From positions 1 to 64,000 of the forward strand of contig NZ_LZSO01000031.1 of NCBI RefSeq assembly GCF_001665785.1: DNA of 64,000 bases, given 5' to 3'. Positions 9,399 to 18,061 of the stretch are shown here, one piece after another. Below the pieces are notes generated by a model, which saw nothing but the letters and a program-made list of their open reading frames with translations, had not been told where the DNA came from and searched no databases. Positions within the stretch are counted from its first letter, which is position 1; every line of letters begins with the position of its first letter. The translations under genes and the position numbers were made by a program. Origin of the DNA: Mycolicibacterium peregrinum (GTDB taxonomy: Bacteria > Actinomycetota > Actinomycetes > Mycobacteriales > Mycobacteriaceae).

Positions 9399-11146
9399 GT
9401 ACAGACGCCGAACCGAGAGTCCTGCGCGAGGTCGTCCTCGAACAGTTGGGCACCGGTGAGAGTCGCGCGTACAAGATGTGGCTGCCGCCGCTGACCGACC
9501 CGACCCCGCTCAACGAGCTGATCGAGCGCGACTACCAGCGTCAGCCGTTGCGTTTCCCGCTGGGAATCATGGACGAGCCGCGTCGGCACCGGCAGGACAT
9601 CTGGGGCGTCGACGTCTCGGCCGCGGGTGGCAACATCGCGATCGGCGGCGCGCCGCAGACCGGCAAGTCGAACTTTCTGCAGACCCTCATCCTGTCGGCC
9701 GCGGCGACCCATACGCCGCGGCAGGTGCAGTTCTACTGCATCGACCTCGGCGGTGGCGGCCTGATGTACATGGAGGACCTGCCGCACGTGGGTGGCGTGG
9801 CCACCCGCGCCGAACCGGATCGGGTCAACCGGGTGGTGGCCGAGGTCAAGGCGGTGCTCAGGGCCCGCGAGCAGGTGTTCAAGCAATACCGGGTGGGCTC
9901 GGTCTCGGCCTACCGCGAGATGCGGGAGGATCCGAACAACCCGGCTGCACAGGATCCGTTCGGCGACGTCTTCCTGGTGGTCGACGGCTGGCCGGCGTTC
10001 GTGGCCGATTTCCCCGATCTCGAGCCCGCGGTCCAGGATCTGGCCGGCCAGGGTCTGGCGTACGGCGTGCACGTCATCATCTCCACGCCGCGCTGGACCG
10101 AGCTCAAGTCACGTGTGCGGGACTACCTGGGTACCAAGGTCGAGTTCCGCCTCGGCGATGTCAACGAGACCCAGATCGACCGGATCACCCGCGACATCCC
10201 GGCCAATCGGCCGGGCCGCGCCGTTTCGCTCGAGAAACATCACCTGATGATCGGGGTCCCCCGGCTGGACGGTGTGCACAGTTCCGCCAACATCGTCGAT
10301 GCGATCTCGGCGGGCGTGCGGGAAGTGGCCTCGCGCTACACCGACCAGGCACCGCAGGTGCGAGTGCTCCCGGACAAGATCTACCTGCACCAGCTCGACC
10401 CGAACCCGCCCGGACCCGATTCGGATTACCGGACGCGCTGGCAGGTGCCGCTGGGTCTGCGCGAGTCTGACCTCGCGGTGGCCTACAACCACATGCACAT
10501 GACGCCACACCTGCTGATCTTCGGTGCCCCGAAGTCGGGCAAGACGACCATCGCGCATGCGGTGGCCAAGGCGATCTGCAGTCGCAACAGCCCCGACCAG
10601 GTGCGGTTCATGCTCGCCGACTACCGGTCGGGTCTGCTGGACGCGGTGCCCGAGTCGCACCTGTTGGCGGCCGGTGCGATCAACCGCAACAGTGCATCGC
10701 TGGAAGAGGCGATCAAGGCGCTGGCGACCAACCTGAAGAAGCGGTTGCCGCCGCCGGACCTGACCACGGCGCAGCTGCGGGCGCGGTCGTGGTGGAGTGG
10801 GCCGGACATCGTGCTGCTGGTCGACGACTGGCACATGATCACCGCGGCCGCGGGCATGATGTCGCCGATGGCGCCCCTGGGTCCGCTGTTGCCCGCGGCA
10901 GCAGACATCGGTCTGCACGTGGTCGTGACGTGCCAGATGAGCCTGGCGCACCGGGCCACGATGGATAAGTTCGTGGGTGCCGCCTACGGTGCCGGTTCGC
11001 CGACGTTGTTCCTGTCCGGGGAGAAGAACGACTTCCCGTCGCGGGAGATCATCGTCAAGAAAAGGCCGCCTGGCCAGGCATTCATGGTCGCGCCGGAGGG
11101 CAAGGAAGTCATTCAGGCGTCCTTTGTCGATCCGCCCGCGGAATAA
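9395..11146 (+). CDS. eccCb1: ESX-1 FtsK/SpoIIIE-type ATPase EccCb1
   Basis: Second half of the split EccC motor, a soluble protein of 583 residues with two FtsK/SpoIIIE ATPase domains: Walker A GAPQTGKSN near residue 85 and GAPKSGKTT near 377. In this family the last domain binds the C-terminal signal of EsxB and links substrate recognition to the EccCa1 motor. It overlaps eccCa1 by four bases. After its stop comes a 180 bp gap, so the esx substrate genes that follow probably also have their own promoter. Confidence 0.97.
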   Translation: MSTDAEPRVLREVVLEQLGTGESRAYKMWLPPLTDPTPLNELIERDYQRQPLRFPLGIMDEPRRHRQDIWGVDVSAAGGNIAIGGAPQTGKSNFLQTLILSAAATHTPRQVQFYCIDLGGGGLMYMEDLPHVGGVATRAEPDRVNRVVAEVKAVLRAREQVFKQYRVGSVSAYREMREDPNNPAAQDPFGDVFLVVDGWPAFVADFPDLEPAVQDLAGQGLAYGVHVIISTPRWTELKSRVRDYLGTKVEFRLGDVNETQIDRITRDIPANRPGRAVSLEKHHLMIGVPRLDGVHSSANIVDAISAGVREVASRYTDQAPQVRVLPDKIYLHQLDPNPPGPDSDYRTRWQVPLGLRESDLAVAYNHMHMTPHLLIFGAPKSGKTTIAHAVAKAICSRNSPDQVRFMLADYRSGLLDAVPESHLLAAGAINRNSASLEEAIKALATNLKKRLPPPDLTTAQLRARSWWSGPDIVLLVDDWHMITAAAGMMSPMAPLGPLLPAAADIGLHVVVTCQMSLAHRATMDKFVGAAYGAGSPTLFLSGEKNDFPSREIIVKKRPPGQAFMVAPEGKEVIQASFVDPPAE

Positions 11147-11200
11147 GTGTTCTCAGCACTCCAAAACTGCAGTTAGTATTTATCCAACGCACTCAGCAAC

Positions 11201-11220
11201 GCTGGCGGCGGCCCGCCAGC
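11201..11220. promoter_or_regulatory. Hairpin upstream of PE35
   Basis: Perfect 8 bp inverted repeat GCTGGCGG/CCGCCAGC with a 4-base loop, inside the gap between eccCb1 and PE35. It is not followed by a T-run. It may act as a weak terminator, processing site or leader structure for the PE35-esxA transcript. AT-rich sequence just upstream (TTAGTATTTATCC, near 11,173) is a plausible -10 region. Confidence 0.45.
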
Positions 11221-11326
11221 AAAGGGATCGGGGGACAGATTCCTTGGCGACTTGGCAAACTCCATGCCAGGTCGGCCTTGAGTGCTTGTCCCTGGTTATT
11301 TGCAATCGAAACAGGGGAGCAAGCAA

Positions 11327-11620
11327 ATGCAACCGATGATGCACAACCCGGGCGCCGAAGGCGTTGCCGCACAGGTGATCGCAAACGCGGCCCGTGGTCT
11401 GGCCGGCGGCACCACCGCGACGGCGGCCGTCACCGCGCTGGTTCCTGCCGGTGCTGACGAGGTCTCGGCTTTGGCCGCGATGGCCTTCGCCAGCGAGGGC
11501 GTCGAGGCGCTTGCGGCGAACTCGTTCGCCCAGGAGGAGTTGACGCGCGCCGGTGCGGCGTACGCGGAGATCGCGGGTATTTACAACGCGGTCGACGCGG
11601 CCCAGGCCACCACCCTGTAG
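11327..11620 (+). CDS. pe35: PE family protein PE35
   Basis: Small helical PE protein that pairs with PPE68 for ESX-1 export. The ATG at 11,327 follows an AGGGGAGC ribosome site at 11,313-11,320; the longer frame from 11,282 is unlikely. The 97-residue product has the PE-domain signature VPAGADEVSALAA and a C-terminal YNAVD that fits the YxxxD/E export motif. The proline-glutamate pair itself is not conserved at the N-terminus, as is also the case for M. tuberculosis PE35. PPE68 follows after 42 bp. Confidence 0.9.
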   Translation: MQPMMHNPGAEGVAAQVIANAARGLAGGTTATAAVTALVPAGADEVSALAAMAFASEGVEALAANSFAQEELTRAGAAYAEIAGIYNAVDAAQATTL

Positions 11621-11662
11621 CTGCTCACCGGCAAATTCGTCTTCAGATAGGGTCATCTGGCA

Positions 11663-12991
11663 ATGGTTGCGGTTCCGCCCGTCCCACCGACCTGGTTCGC
11701 GCTGCCTCCCGAGGTCAACACCGCGCGGCTCATGGTCGGTGCCGGCCCGGCACCGATGCTTCAGGCAGCAACGGGTTGGGAAGGCCTGGCGATCCTGTTG
11801 GAGACCCAGGCTGACGAACTCGCCGGGGCGTTGAGCAACTTGACCTCGGTGTGGAGCGGCTCGGCGAGTGAGCGTGCCGTCTCAGCGACGATGCCGATGA
11901 TCCTGTGGTTGCGGACCATGGCACTCCAGGCACAGAAGCGCGCCCTGCAGGCCAGTGCTCAGGCGAGTTCGTACACCCTGGCTCTGACGACCACTCCGCC
12001 TATTCCGGAGATCGAGCAGAACCATGTCACGACCGCCACGCTGAATGCGACCAACTTCCTCGGAATCAACACGGTTCCGATCGCGGTGAACGAGATGGAC
12101 TACTGGGTTCGGATGTGGAACCAGGCTGCCGACGCTATGGAGGCCTACCACGCTGAAACCACCATCAACCTGCTGTTCGAGCCGATCATGCCGATGACGC
12201 CGATCGTGTTGCCCGGTGTCGGAGAAACGACCGCGGCGGCGGCGCTCGCATCGACGGCACCGCGGACCGCCCAAGGTGCGGCCCGCAACATGACGGTCGA
12301 AGCGATCAGCGCCGTATCCACGTTCTCGTCGATGAAGTTGCTTGCCGGCAATGCCGCTGCGCAGGCCAACCATGCCGAGCAGCGGGCGGTCGGTGCCGCG
12401 GGCAAAGCCGAGAACGCCGGACAGCAGGAGAAGGATCCGGACGAGAAGAACCCGATGCAGCAGGGCATGCAAATGGTCATGCAGATGGCGCAGCAGGGTG
12501 GTCAGCTTGCGGGGCAGGTCCCGCAGATGATCCAGAGCCAGATGCAGACGTTCACCCAGCCGTTGCAACAGGTGACTCAGATGGTCAGTCAGTTCTCCAG
12601 CATGGGTGGCAGCGACAAGGGTATGCAGGTCGGGCTGATGGGGGCGATGCCGTTCTCCAACCATCCGCTGACCGGCGGCACGGGTCCGAGTACGGGCGCC
12701 GGCCTGGTGCGTGCGGCCTCATTGCCGGGCGCACTCGGATCCCCGCCGCGGACGGCGCTGTTGTCCAGCATGTTGGGTATCAGCGGGGAGGCCAAGCCCG
12801 GCGCGTTCGCCTCGGCCGCGGGTGTTGCGGGCCCAGTGGCGCCGGTGGGTGGCGGCGCAGGCGGAGGTGGCGGGGCACCGGTGCACGCGGCCAAGAACAA
12901 CGAAGAGAAGAGCGGCGGCACCAAGGACGGATTGATCGCGCCGACCTCACTTACATACGACCAAACCGACGACGCAGACGACGACTGGTAA
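11663..12991 (+). CDS. ppe68: PPE family protein PPE68
   Basis: Partner of PE35 and expected client of EspG1. The 442-residue protein has the PPE domain in its first 180 residues (LPPEVN near 16; VWSGSASERA as the WxG turn). A Met/Gln-rich amphipathic segment follows (about 265-315, MQMVMQMAQQGGQLAGQV), then a Gly/Pro-rich tail. No signal peptide. A similar Met/Gln-rich segment occurs in EspJ of this window. It lies between PE35 and esxB in the conserved substrate cassette. Confidence 0.93.
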   Translation: MVAVPPVPPTWFALPPEVNTARLMVGAGPAPMLQAATGWEGLAILLETQADELAGALSNLTSVWSGSASERAVSATMPMILWLRTMALQAQKRALQASAQASSYTLALTTTPPIPEIEQNHVTTATLNATNFLGINTVPIAVNEMDYWVRMWNQAADAMEAYHAETTINLLFEPIMPMTPIVLPGVGETTAAAALASTAPRTAQGAARNMTVEAISAVSTFSSMKLLAGNAAAQANHAEQRAVGAAGKAENAGQQEKDPDEKNPMQQGMQMVMQMAQQGGQLAGQVPQMIQSQMQTFTQPLQQVTQMVSQFSSMGGSDKGMQVGLMGAMPFSNHPLTGGTGPSTGAGLVRAASLPGALGSPPRTALLSSMLGISGEAKPGAFASAAGVAGPVAPVGGGAGGGGGAPVHAAKNNEEKSGGTKDGLIAPTSLTYDQTDDADDDW

Positions 12992-13011
12992 GTCGTCCAC
13001 CACAAAGACTT

Positions 13012-13029
13012 TCCGGCCACCCGGCCGGA
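13012..13029. promoter_or_regulatory. Hairpin in the PPE68-esxB leader
   Basis: Inverted repeat TCCGGCC/GGCCGGA with a 4-base loop in the 92 bp between PPE68 and esxB. It is a candidate processing or attenuation structure that could let esxBA accumulate at a different level from PE35-PPE68. No T-run follows. Confidence 0.4.
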
Positions 13030-13083
13030 GGACTCGCCAAATTTTCTCTGGTGAGGACAAAGGAAAAATAAGGGGAATCCAAC

Positions 13084-13386
13084 ATGGCACAGATGAATAC
13101 AGATGCCGCCGTCCTCGCCAAGGAGGCTGCTAATTTCGAGCGCATCTCCGGTGAGCTCAAGAGCGTCATCGCTCAGGTCGAGTCGACCGGCGGCACCTTG
13201 GCTGCCCAGATGCAGGGTCAGGCCGGTACCGCCGCGCAGGCCGCGCTGGCCCGGTTCCACGAGGCTGCTGACAAGCAGATCCAGGAGCTGAACGAGATCT
13301 CGACCAACATCCACACCTCGGGTACCCAGTACTCCAGCACCGACGACGATCAGGCCGGCAACCTGGCCTCGTCGATGCAGATCTGA
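13084..13386 (+). CDS. esxB: WXG100 protein EsxB (CFP-10)
   Basis: Secreted partner of EsxA and signal-bearing half of the heterodimer. The 100-residue product is a helix-turn-helix WXG100 protein. It carries the C-terminal YSSTD (residues 83-87), the YxxxD/E export signal read by EccCb1. The turn reads MQGQAG: the Trp found at position 43 of M. tuberculosis CFP-10 is Met here, as I recall for M. smegmatis EsxB, so the WxG element of the pair is supplied by EsxA. The start ATG follows a GGGGAATCCAAC leader. esxA follows after 31 bp. Confidence 0.96.
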   Translation: MAQMNTDAAVLAKEAANFERISGELKSVIAQVESTGGTLAAQMQGQAGTAAQAALARFHEAADKQIQELNEISTNIHTSGTQYSSTDDDQAGNLASSMQI

Positions 13387-13417
13387 CCTAACAGACCACA
13401 AGAAACGGAGACAAGAC

Positions 13418-13705
13418 ATGACAGAACAGGTTTGGAATTTCGCCGGTATCGAAGGCGGAGCCGGAGAGATCCAGGGCGCCGTCGGCACCACCGCCGGGCT
13501 GCTGGACGAGGGCAAGGGTTCGCTCGCGTCGCTCGCCTCGGCGTGGGGCGGCTCGGGCTCGGAGGCCTACCAGGCCGTTCAGACCCGCTGGGACAGCACC
13601 TCCAACGAGCTAAACCAGGCGCTGCAGAACCTCGCCCAGACCATCAGCGAGGCCGGACAGACCATGTCTCAGACCGAGGCCGGCGTCACGGGGATGTTTG
13701 CCTAG
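13418..13705 (+). CDS. esxA: WXG100 protein EsxA (ESAT-6)
   Basis: The 6 kDa secreted partner of EsxB. The 95-residue protein begins MTEQVWNFAGIEGG and has the WxG turn as AWGGSGSEAY at residues 42-51, then a second long helix. It depends on the EsxB C-terminal signal for export. Ribosome site GGAG lies upstream (AACGGAGAC). It is followed by a strong hairpin at 13,731-13,780, which probably ends much of the esxBA transcription before espI. Confidence 0.97.
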   Translation: MTEQVWNFAGIEGGAGEIQGAVGTTAGLLDEGKGSLASLASAWGGSGSEAYQAVQTRWDSTSNELNQALQNLAQTISEAGQTMSQTEAGVTGMFA

Positions 13706-13730
13706 TACTACGCGGCAAACAAGCATGCTT

Positions 13731-13780
13731 TGGTGGGCGGGTGTTCGGACTATCTGATGATGGCCCGAACCCGCCCACCA
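13731..13780 (+). terminator. Hairpin after esxA
   Basis: Long imperfect inverted repeat: TGGTGGGCGGGTGTTCGG at 13,731-13,748 pairs with CCCGAACCCGCCCACCA at 13,764-13,780, with one bulged base. It lies 26 bp after the esxA stop. No T-run follows, which is common in mycobacteria. Likely a partial terminator or an mRNA 3'-end stabiliser separating highly expressed esxBA from espI. Confidence 0.6.
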
Positions 13781-13836
13781 CTTGTGCTTGGGTGTAAAGA
13801 TCTAACCATCTGTTTTTGACTATCTGAGGGGTCCCC

Positions 13837-15267
13837 ATGTCGGCCGACTATGACCGGCTCTTTCACTCGTCGGAACCGGGTAAACCGGTCGACGACGCCA
13901 CGGCCATCGTGGACAGAGATGCCATCCTGAAGGCCGCCGCGGCAGCGGCGCCACCGCCGGTCCCGGTCGGGGAAACCAGTACCACGGATGTGCCCGTGGC
14001 CCCCACGGCCTCCACCCAGACTCAGGCTGCCCCGCAGCCGCGGCACGCGGAGACTGCGCAGCAGATGCCTGCGCCCATGCCGCAGCCGCCGGCCAGCGCA
14101 CCGCAATGGCCGCAGAACTCCATGCTGCGGGCCCCGCAGCAGCAACAGCAGTTCGGCCAGGGCGCCCGGCACGAGCAGGCCCGCGCCATGCCCGGTCCGG
14201 CACCGCGCGTCGCGCCCGGCCCGGCACCATCGCAGTTCGCCGATCTCGATCCCGAGGTCAGTGGCCAGTGGCGAGCGGGTCAGGCCATCCCGACCCCGGC
14301 CGCGCCCGGACCCACCTCGGCCGCCACGATGGGCAACCACCGCGCGATCGACGCGCTGTCGCACGTCGGGGTGAAGACCGGCGTGAAGATGCCGTCCCAG
14401 CGCGGTTGGCGCCACTGGCTGTATCTCACGACGCGGATCAACCTCGGCCTGTCGCCCGACGAGATCTACGAACTCGAGCTGCACAGCCGGATTCGGCGCA
14501 ACGCCCGCGACTCCTACCAGATCGGCGTGTTCGGTCTGAAGGGTGGCGTCGGCAAGACCGCGGTCACGGTTGCGCTGGGATCGGCCATGGCCAAGGTCCG
14601 CGGCGACCGCATCCTGGCGATCGACGCCGACCCCGACGGTGGCAACCTGGCCGACCGGGCCGGCCGCCAGTCCGCGGCGACCATCTCCGATCTGCTCGCC
14701 GACCAGGAACTGTCGCGTTACAACGACATTCGCGCCTACACGAGCATGAACGGCGCGAACCTCGAGGTGCTGTCGTCCGAGGACTACAGCGGCGCACAGC
14801 GTGAGTTCAACGACGACGACTGGAAGGGCGCCACCGCCGTGGTGTCGCGCTACTACAACCTCGTCCTCGCCGACTGCGGCGCCGGTCTGTTCCAGAAGGC
14901 GTCCCGCGGAGTGCTGTCGACCGTGTCGGGCATGGTCATCGTGGCCAGTGCCTCGATCGACGGGGCCCGGCAGGCTGCCATCACGATGGACTGGTTGCGC
15001 CAGAACGGATACCAGGATCTGCTCGGTCGGTCCTGCGTCGTCATCAACCACGTCACGCCGGGCAAGCCGAACGTGGACGTCGAGGACCTGGTGCAGCAGT
15101 TCGAACGCCACGTACCTCCGGGCCGGGTCATCGTGCTGCCGTGGGACAAGCACATCGCCGCGGGCACCGAGATCCAGCTCGAGCTGCTCGGTGACACGTT
15201 CCAGCGGCGCATCACCGAGCTGGCCGCTGCCCTGTCCGACGATTTCGACAGGCTTGAACGGCGTTGA
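13837..15267 (+). CDS. espI: ESX-1 associated MinD/ParA-like ATPase EspI
   Basis: EspI has a disordered proline/glutamine/alanine-rich N-terminal half and a C-terminal SIMIBI ATPase domain. In the 476-residue product the P-loop KGGVGKTAVTV lies near residue 235, followed by ILAIDADPDGGNLADR and DCGAGLF as expected for MinD-like proteins. In M. tuberculosis EspI down-regulates ESX-1 when ATP is low. This protein is shorter than the M. tuberculosis one (666 residues), the difference being in the proline-rich part. Its stop overlaps the eccD1 start. Confidence 0.9.
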   Translation: MSADYDRLFHSSEPGKPVDDATAIVDRDAILKAAAAAAPPPVPVGETSTTDVPVAPTASTQTQAAPQPRHAETAQQMPAPMPQPPASAPQWPQNSMLRAPQQQQQFGQGARHEQARAMPGPAPRVAPGPAPSQFADLDPEVSGQWRAGQAIPTPAAPGPTSAATMGNHRAIDALSHVGVKTGVKMPSQRGWRHWLYLTTRINLGLSPDEIYELELHSRIRRNARDSYQIGVFGLKGGVGKTAVTVALGSAMAKVRGDRILAIDADPDGGNLADRAGRQSAATISDLLADQELSRYNDIRAYTSMNGANLEVLSSEDYSGAQREFNDDDWKGATAVVSRYYNLVLADCGAGLFQKASRGVLSTVSGMVIVASASIDGARQAAITMDWLRQNGYQDLLGRSCVVINHVTPGKPNVDVEDLVQQFERHVPPGRVIVLPWDKHIAAGTEIQLELLGDTFQRRITELAAALSDDFDRLERR

Positions 15268-16796
15268 CCACGACTGCAGCTGCCGCTGACACATCAAGCT
15301 CGACGCCGGGCCGGCCGTCCACCACCCGGGTCACCATCCTCACCGGTAAGCGGATGACGGATCTGGTATTGCCGGCCACGGCGGCGATCGAGACCTACAT
15401 CGATGAAACCGTGAGTGTCCTGGGCGAATTGCTCGAGGACACTCCCAAGGACACCCTCGCCGGTTTCGATTTCTCCGAGCAGGGCATGTGGGCTTTCGCC
15501 CGCCCGGGTGCGCCGCCACTGAAGGCCGACGAATCCCTCGACGATGCCGGGGTGGTCGACGGTTCGTTGCTGACCTTGGTTTCGGTCAGCCGTACCGAGC
15601 GGTACCGCCCGCTCGTCGAGGACGTGATCGACGCGATCGCGGTGCTCGACGAATCACCGATCTTCGATCGCACGGCACTGAATCGCTTTGTCGGCATTGC
15701 CATTCCAGTAGTTGCCACGGTCATCACCGCCATGTCGCTGGTGTCCTGGAGCGGGGCAGGCCAGGGCTGGTGGTGGGCGTTGGCGCTGGGGGTGTTCGGC
15801 TTGGGCCTGCTCGGCGGAAGCTTCGCTGCGCAGAGCCGGTACCAGAACCTGGATCTGGCCGAAAGCCTGCTGCTCGCCGCGACGATTGTGCTGGGCGGAG
15901 CCGCGGCGCTGGCCGTGCCCTTGCCCTATGACGCCGATTCCCTCGGTGCGCCACAGCTCGCCGGCGCCGGCGCGGTGGTGCTGTTGTTGACCTTGGCGAC
16001 CCGTGGCGGGCCGCGCGGTCGGGCTGACGTGGCCTCCTTCGCGGCGGTGCTGGCGATCGCCATCACCGGCGCAGCGATCGCCGTCGGTTACGACGGAGGA
16101 GCCTGGGTCCCGGCCGGAGCCATCGCCTTCGGGTTGATCGTGGTGACCAACGCCGCCAAACTCACTGTCGCCGTTGCCCGTATCGCCCTGCCGCCCATCC
16201 CGGCGCCTGGTGAGTCGGTGTCCAACGACGAGCTGCTCGACCCGGTCATCACTCCCGACGAGGTCGACGAGGCCTCGCCCACATGGAAGGCGATCATCGC
16301 CTCGGTGCCGGAATCGGCGGCGCGGCTGCAGGAGCGCAGCCTGCTCACCCGCCAGCTGTTGATCGGGTTTCTCTCGGCCGGTGCGCTGGTGCTTTCGGTG
16401 GGCGCGATTGCCGTTGTGGTGCAAGGACACTTCTTTGTACACAGCATGATCGTGGCCGCCCTGGTGGCTGTGATCTGCGGCTTCCGGTCGCGGCTCTATG
16501 CCGAGCGGTGGTGCTCCTGGGCACTGCTCGCGGCTGCGGTCGCCGTCCCCACCGGTGTGATGGTTCGGTTGTGCCTGTGGAATCCCGGCAGCGCGTGGTT
16601 GGTGCTGGTGATCTACACGGCGCTCGGGTTGGTTGCGGTGATCGCCATCGGTGCCACTGACGGCGTGCGCCGCGTGTCACCGGTGACCAAGCGAATCCTG
16701 GAACTGGGCGACGGCGCCGCCATCGCCGCGGTGATTCCGTTGCTGCTGTGGATCGCCGGCGTGTACGACCTGCTGCGAAACCTGCGGTTGCACTGA
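15264..16796 (+). CDS. eccD1: ESX-1 membrane channel component EccD1
   Basis: EccD is the most hydrophobic core subunit of the type VII channel. The 510-residue product has a cytosolic ubiquitin-like N-terminal domain (about 20-115, TRVTILTGKRMTDLVLPA) and then about eleven transmembrane helices from residue 145 to the end. The start is a TTG at 15,264 overlapping the espI stop as TTGA, giving translational coupling. It is the last core gene on the + strand; the accessory region begins after it. Confidence 0.95.
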   Translation: MTTTAAAADTSSSTPGRPSTTRVTILTGKRMTDLVLPATAAIETYIDETVSVLGELLEDTPKDTLAGFDFSEQGMWAFARPGAPPLKADESLDDAGVVDGSLLTLVSVSRTERYRPLVEDVIDAIAVLDESPIFDRTALNRFVGIAIPVVATVITAMSLVSWSGAGQGWWWALALGVFGLGLLGGSFAAQSRYQNLDLAESLLLAATIVLGGAAALAVPLPYDADSLGAPQLAGAGAVVLLLTLATRGGPRGRADVASFAAVLAIAITGAAIAVGYDGGAWVPAGAIAFGLIVVTNAAKLTVAVARIALPPIPAPGESVSNDELLDPVITPDEVDEASPTWKAIIASVPESAARLQERSLLTRQLLIGFLSAGALVLSVGAIAVVVQGHFFVHSMIVAALVAVICGFRSRLYAERWCSWALLAAAVAVPTGVMVRLCLWNPGSAWLVLVIYTALGLVAVIAIGATDGVRRVSPVTKRILELGDGAAIAAVIPLLLWIAGVYDLLRNLRLH

Positions 16797-16844
16797 AGCT
16801 ACGGGGCGGGTCGTGGACTTCGGCGGCATCGGTAGCGTCAGACC

Positions 16845-17327
16845 GTGATGACCCAGTGTCAGCGAGTGTTGTTTGCCTTGCAACTGGGCTTGGTGGTCGC
16901 GTGCATGGCAATAGTGGGGGCAGGATGTGCACCGGCCGAGTCGCCGACGCCGGAAGCCCAACAGTTGCATGACGTGAATCAGAATTCGCCTGAGGGCGAG
17001 GCGATTCTGAGGGCCGCGTCTACCGACGTAGATAGCCAACTGGGTAAGTCCGCTCAATTTTCGGTGCAAACCTTCAGGGCGGCGAGCGGGTGGGCGTTTC
17101 TGTCCACGCAGCTCAAGGGTCCAGACGGGAGCCCGTTCGACTATTCCGGAACTCCACTGGCCGAAGCGGCGGCGAACGGCGGCGCATCGAAGCGCTACGT
17201 CGGACTGTTTCGGTCAAATTCAAGCGGCGGTTGGGATTTGGTGGCCAGCGCGGTTGGGCCTACTGCACCGCTGTGGACCGAGTGGGTGCAGGAATACTCC
17301 GCACCGGCAGAGCTCTTCGGCAGCTAA
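16845..17327 (+). CDS. Putative lipoprotein of the ESX-1 accessory region
   Basis: The 160-residue product has an N-terminal hydrophobic stretch ending in a lipobox, VGAGC, with the predicted lipidated Cys at residue 28. It should be anchored on the outer face of the inner membrane. The mature part has no domain I recognise; it contains three Trp and a Gly/Ser-rich middle. The start is the GTG at 16,845 or the ATG at 16,848. It begins 48 bp after eccD1 in the same direction, so it could be cotranscribed with the secretion core. Function unknown. Confidence 0.75.
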   Translation: MMTQCQRVLFALQLGLVVACMAIVGAGCAPAESPTPEAQQLHDVNQNSPEGEAILRAASTDVDSQLGKSAQFSVQTFRAASGWAFLSTQLKGPDGSPFDYSGTPLAEAAANGGASKRYVGLFRSNSSGGWDLVASAVGPTAPLWTEWVQEYSAPAELFGS

Positions 17328-17486
17328 GGCTGTTTGGCACGAATTCGCTGTCGGCATTGGTGATTTCGGTGCTGCCGTTGTCCCTAGGATTTCCGTGCAT
17401 GCGGTGTGTAGTCGCGGGTTACGCTGCTGGCCAAGTGGTCCCGCGACAGTGCGGAACCGGCGGATGACTCCGGGGGGCGAATCAAA
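17328..17486 (+). other. Gap between the two lipoprotein genes
   Basis: 159 bp with no supported gene; a frame on the + strand overlapping the first lipoprotein gene is a shadow. The ribosome site for the next gene (GGGGGGCGA) lies just before 17,487. Confidence 0.4.
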
Positions 17487-17825
17487 ATGAAGATGACGTC
17501 AAGCGTGCGCGCAGGTACTGCCGCTGCGATCGTGGTTGCGGCTGGTCTACTCGGAGCATGTTCGGCTCATATTGAAGCTGGCAGTAACGCTGCGATCAGC
17601 AAAGAGCAGTTGGCCAAGACGGTCAAAGAGAAGCTGGAAGCGCAGGTCGGCGAGAAAGCGGATTCGGTGGTGTGCGATGGCACCCTGCCGGCCAAAGTCG
17701 ATGCCACTCAGAAATGCGTACTGACCGCCCGCGGCACGAAGTATGGGGTGACGGTCACCGCCACCTCCGTTGACGGCGACAAAGTCAATTTCGACGTCAA
17801 GGTCGACGACGAGCCGATGGGGTAG
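17487..17825 (+). CDS. DUF4333 lipoprotein
   Basis: A 112-residue lipoprotein: signal peptide with lipobox LLGAC (Cys 25), followed by a DUF4333-type domain. Supporting motifs are ISKEQLAKTVKEKLEAQVG, DSVVCDGTLPAKVD, QKCVLTARG and the closing VNFDVKVDD. The domain has two further Cys residues that probably form a disulphide. DUF4333 proteins are common actinobacterial envelope proteins of unknown role. Here the gene lies between eccD1 and espJ on the ESX-1 coding strand. Start choice: ATG at 17,487, preceded by a GGGGGGCGA stretch. Confidence 0.85.
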   Translation: MKMTSSVRAGTAAAIVVAAGLLGACSAHIEAGSNAAISKEQLAKTVKEKLEAQVGEKADSVVCDGTLPAKVDATQKCVLTARGTKYGVTVTATSVDGDKVNFDVKVDDEPMG

Positions 17826-18061
17826 GCGGGATCGTGCGGAGTGGGGTAGCGATCGCGAATCCTGGACCAGATGCTTTCACGGTTTCGTCTCTGGAGCTTG
17901 TGACAGCGGCTGTTTGAAGGCCGACACGTGCGCAAATGTCCAGTCGCCCGGCGAACATCGCGACGTTGGTCGTAGGCAGGGGAAGGCCCAAATTTGCGTA
18001 TTCGGGGTACTCGCACCTCAGGTAGTCTTTTGCTGAGCTATTTGGTGGAGGGGACCACATT
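17826..18061 (+). promoter_or_regulatory. Gap upstream of the small ORF and espJ
   Basis: 236 bp without a supported gene. It likely holds a promoter for the coupled small ORF-espJ pair. The ribosome site GGTGGAGGGG at about 18,044-18,053 serves the ORF at 18,062. I cannot fix a -35/-10 pair. Confidence 0.4.

Noticed and set aside
13750..15297. 515-codon minus-strand frame opposite espI
   Set aside because: Mirror of espI codon bias with no family motif; espI has an intact P-loop and conserved order.
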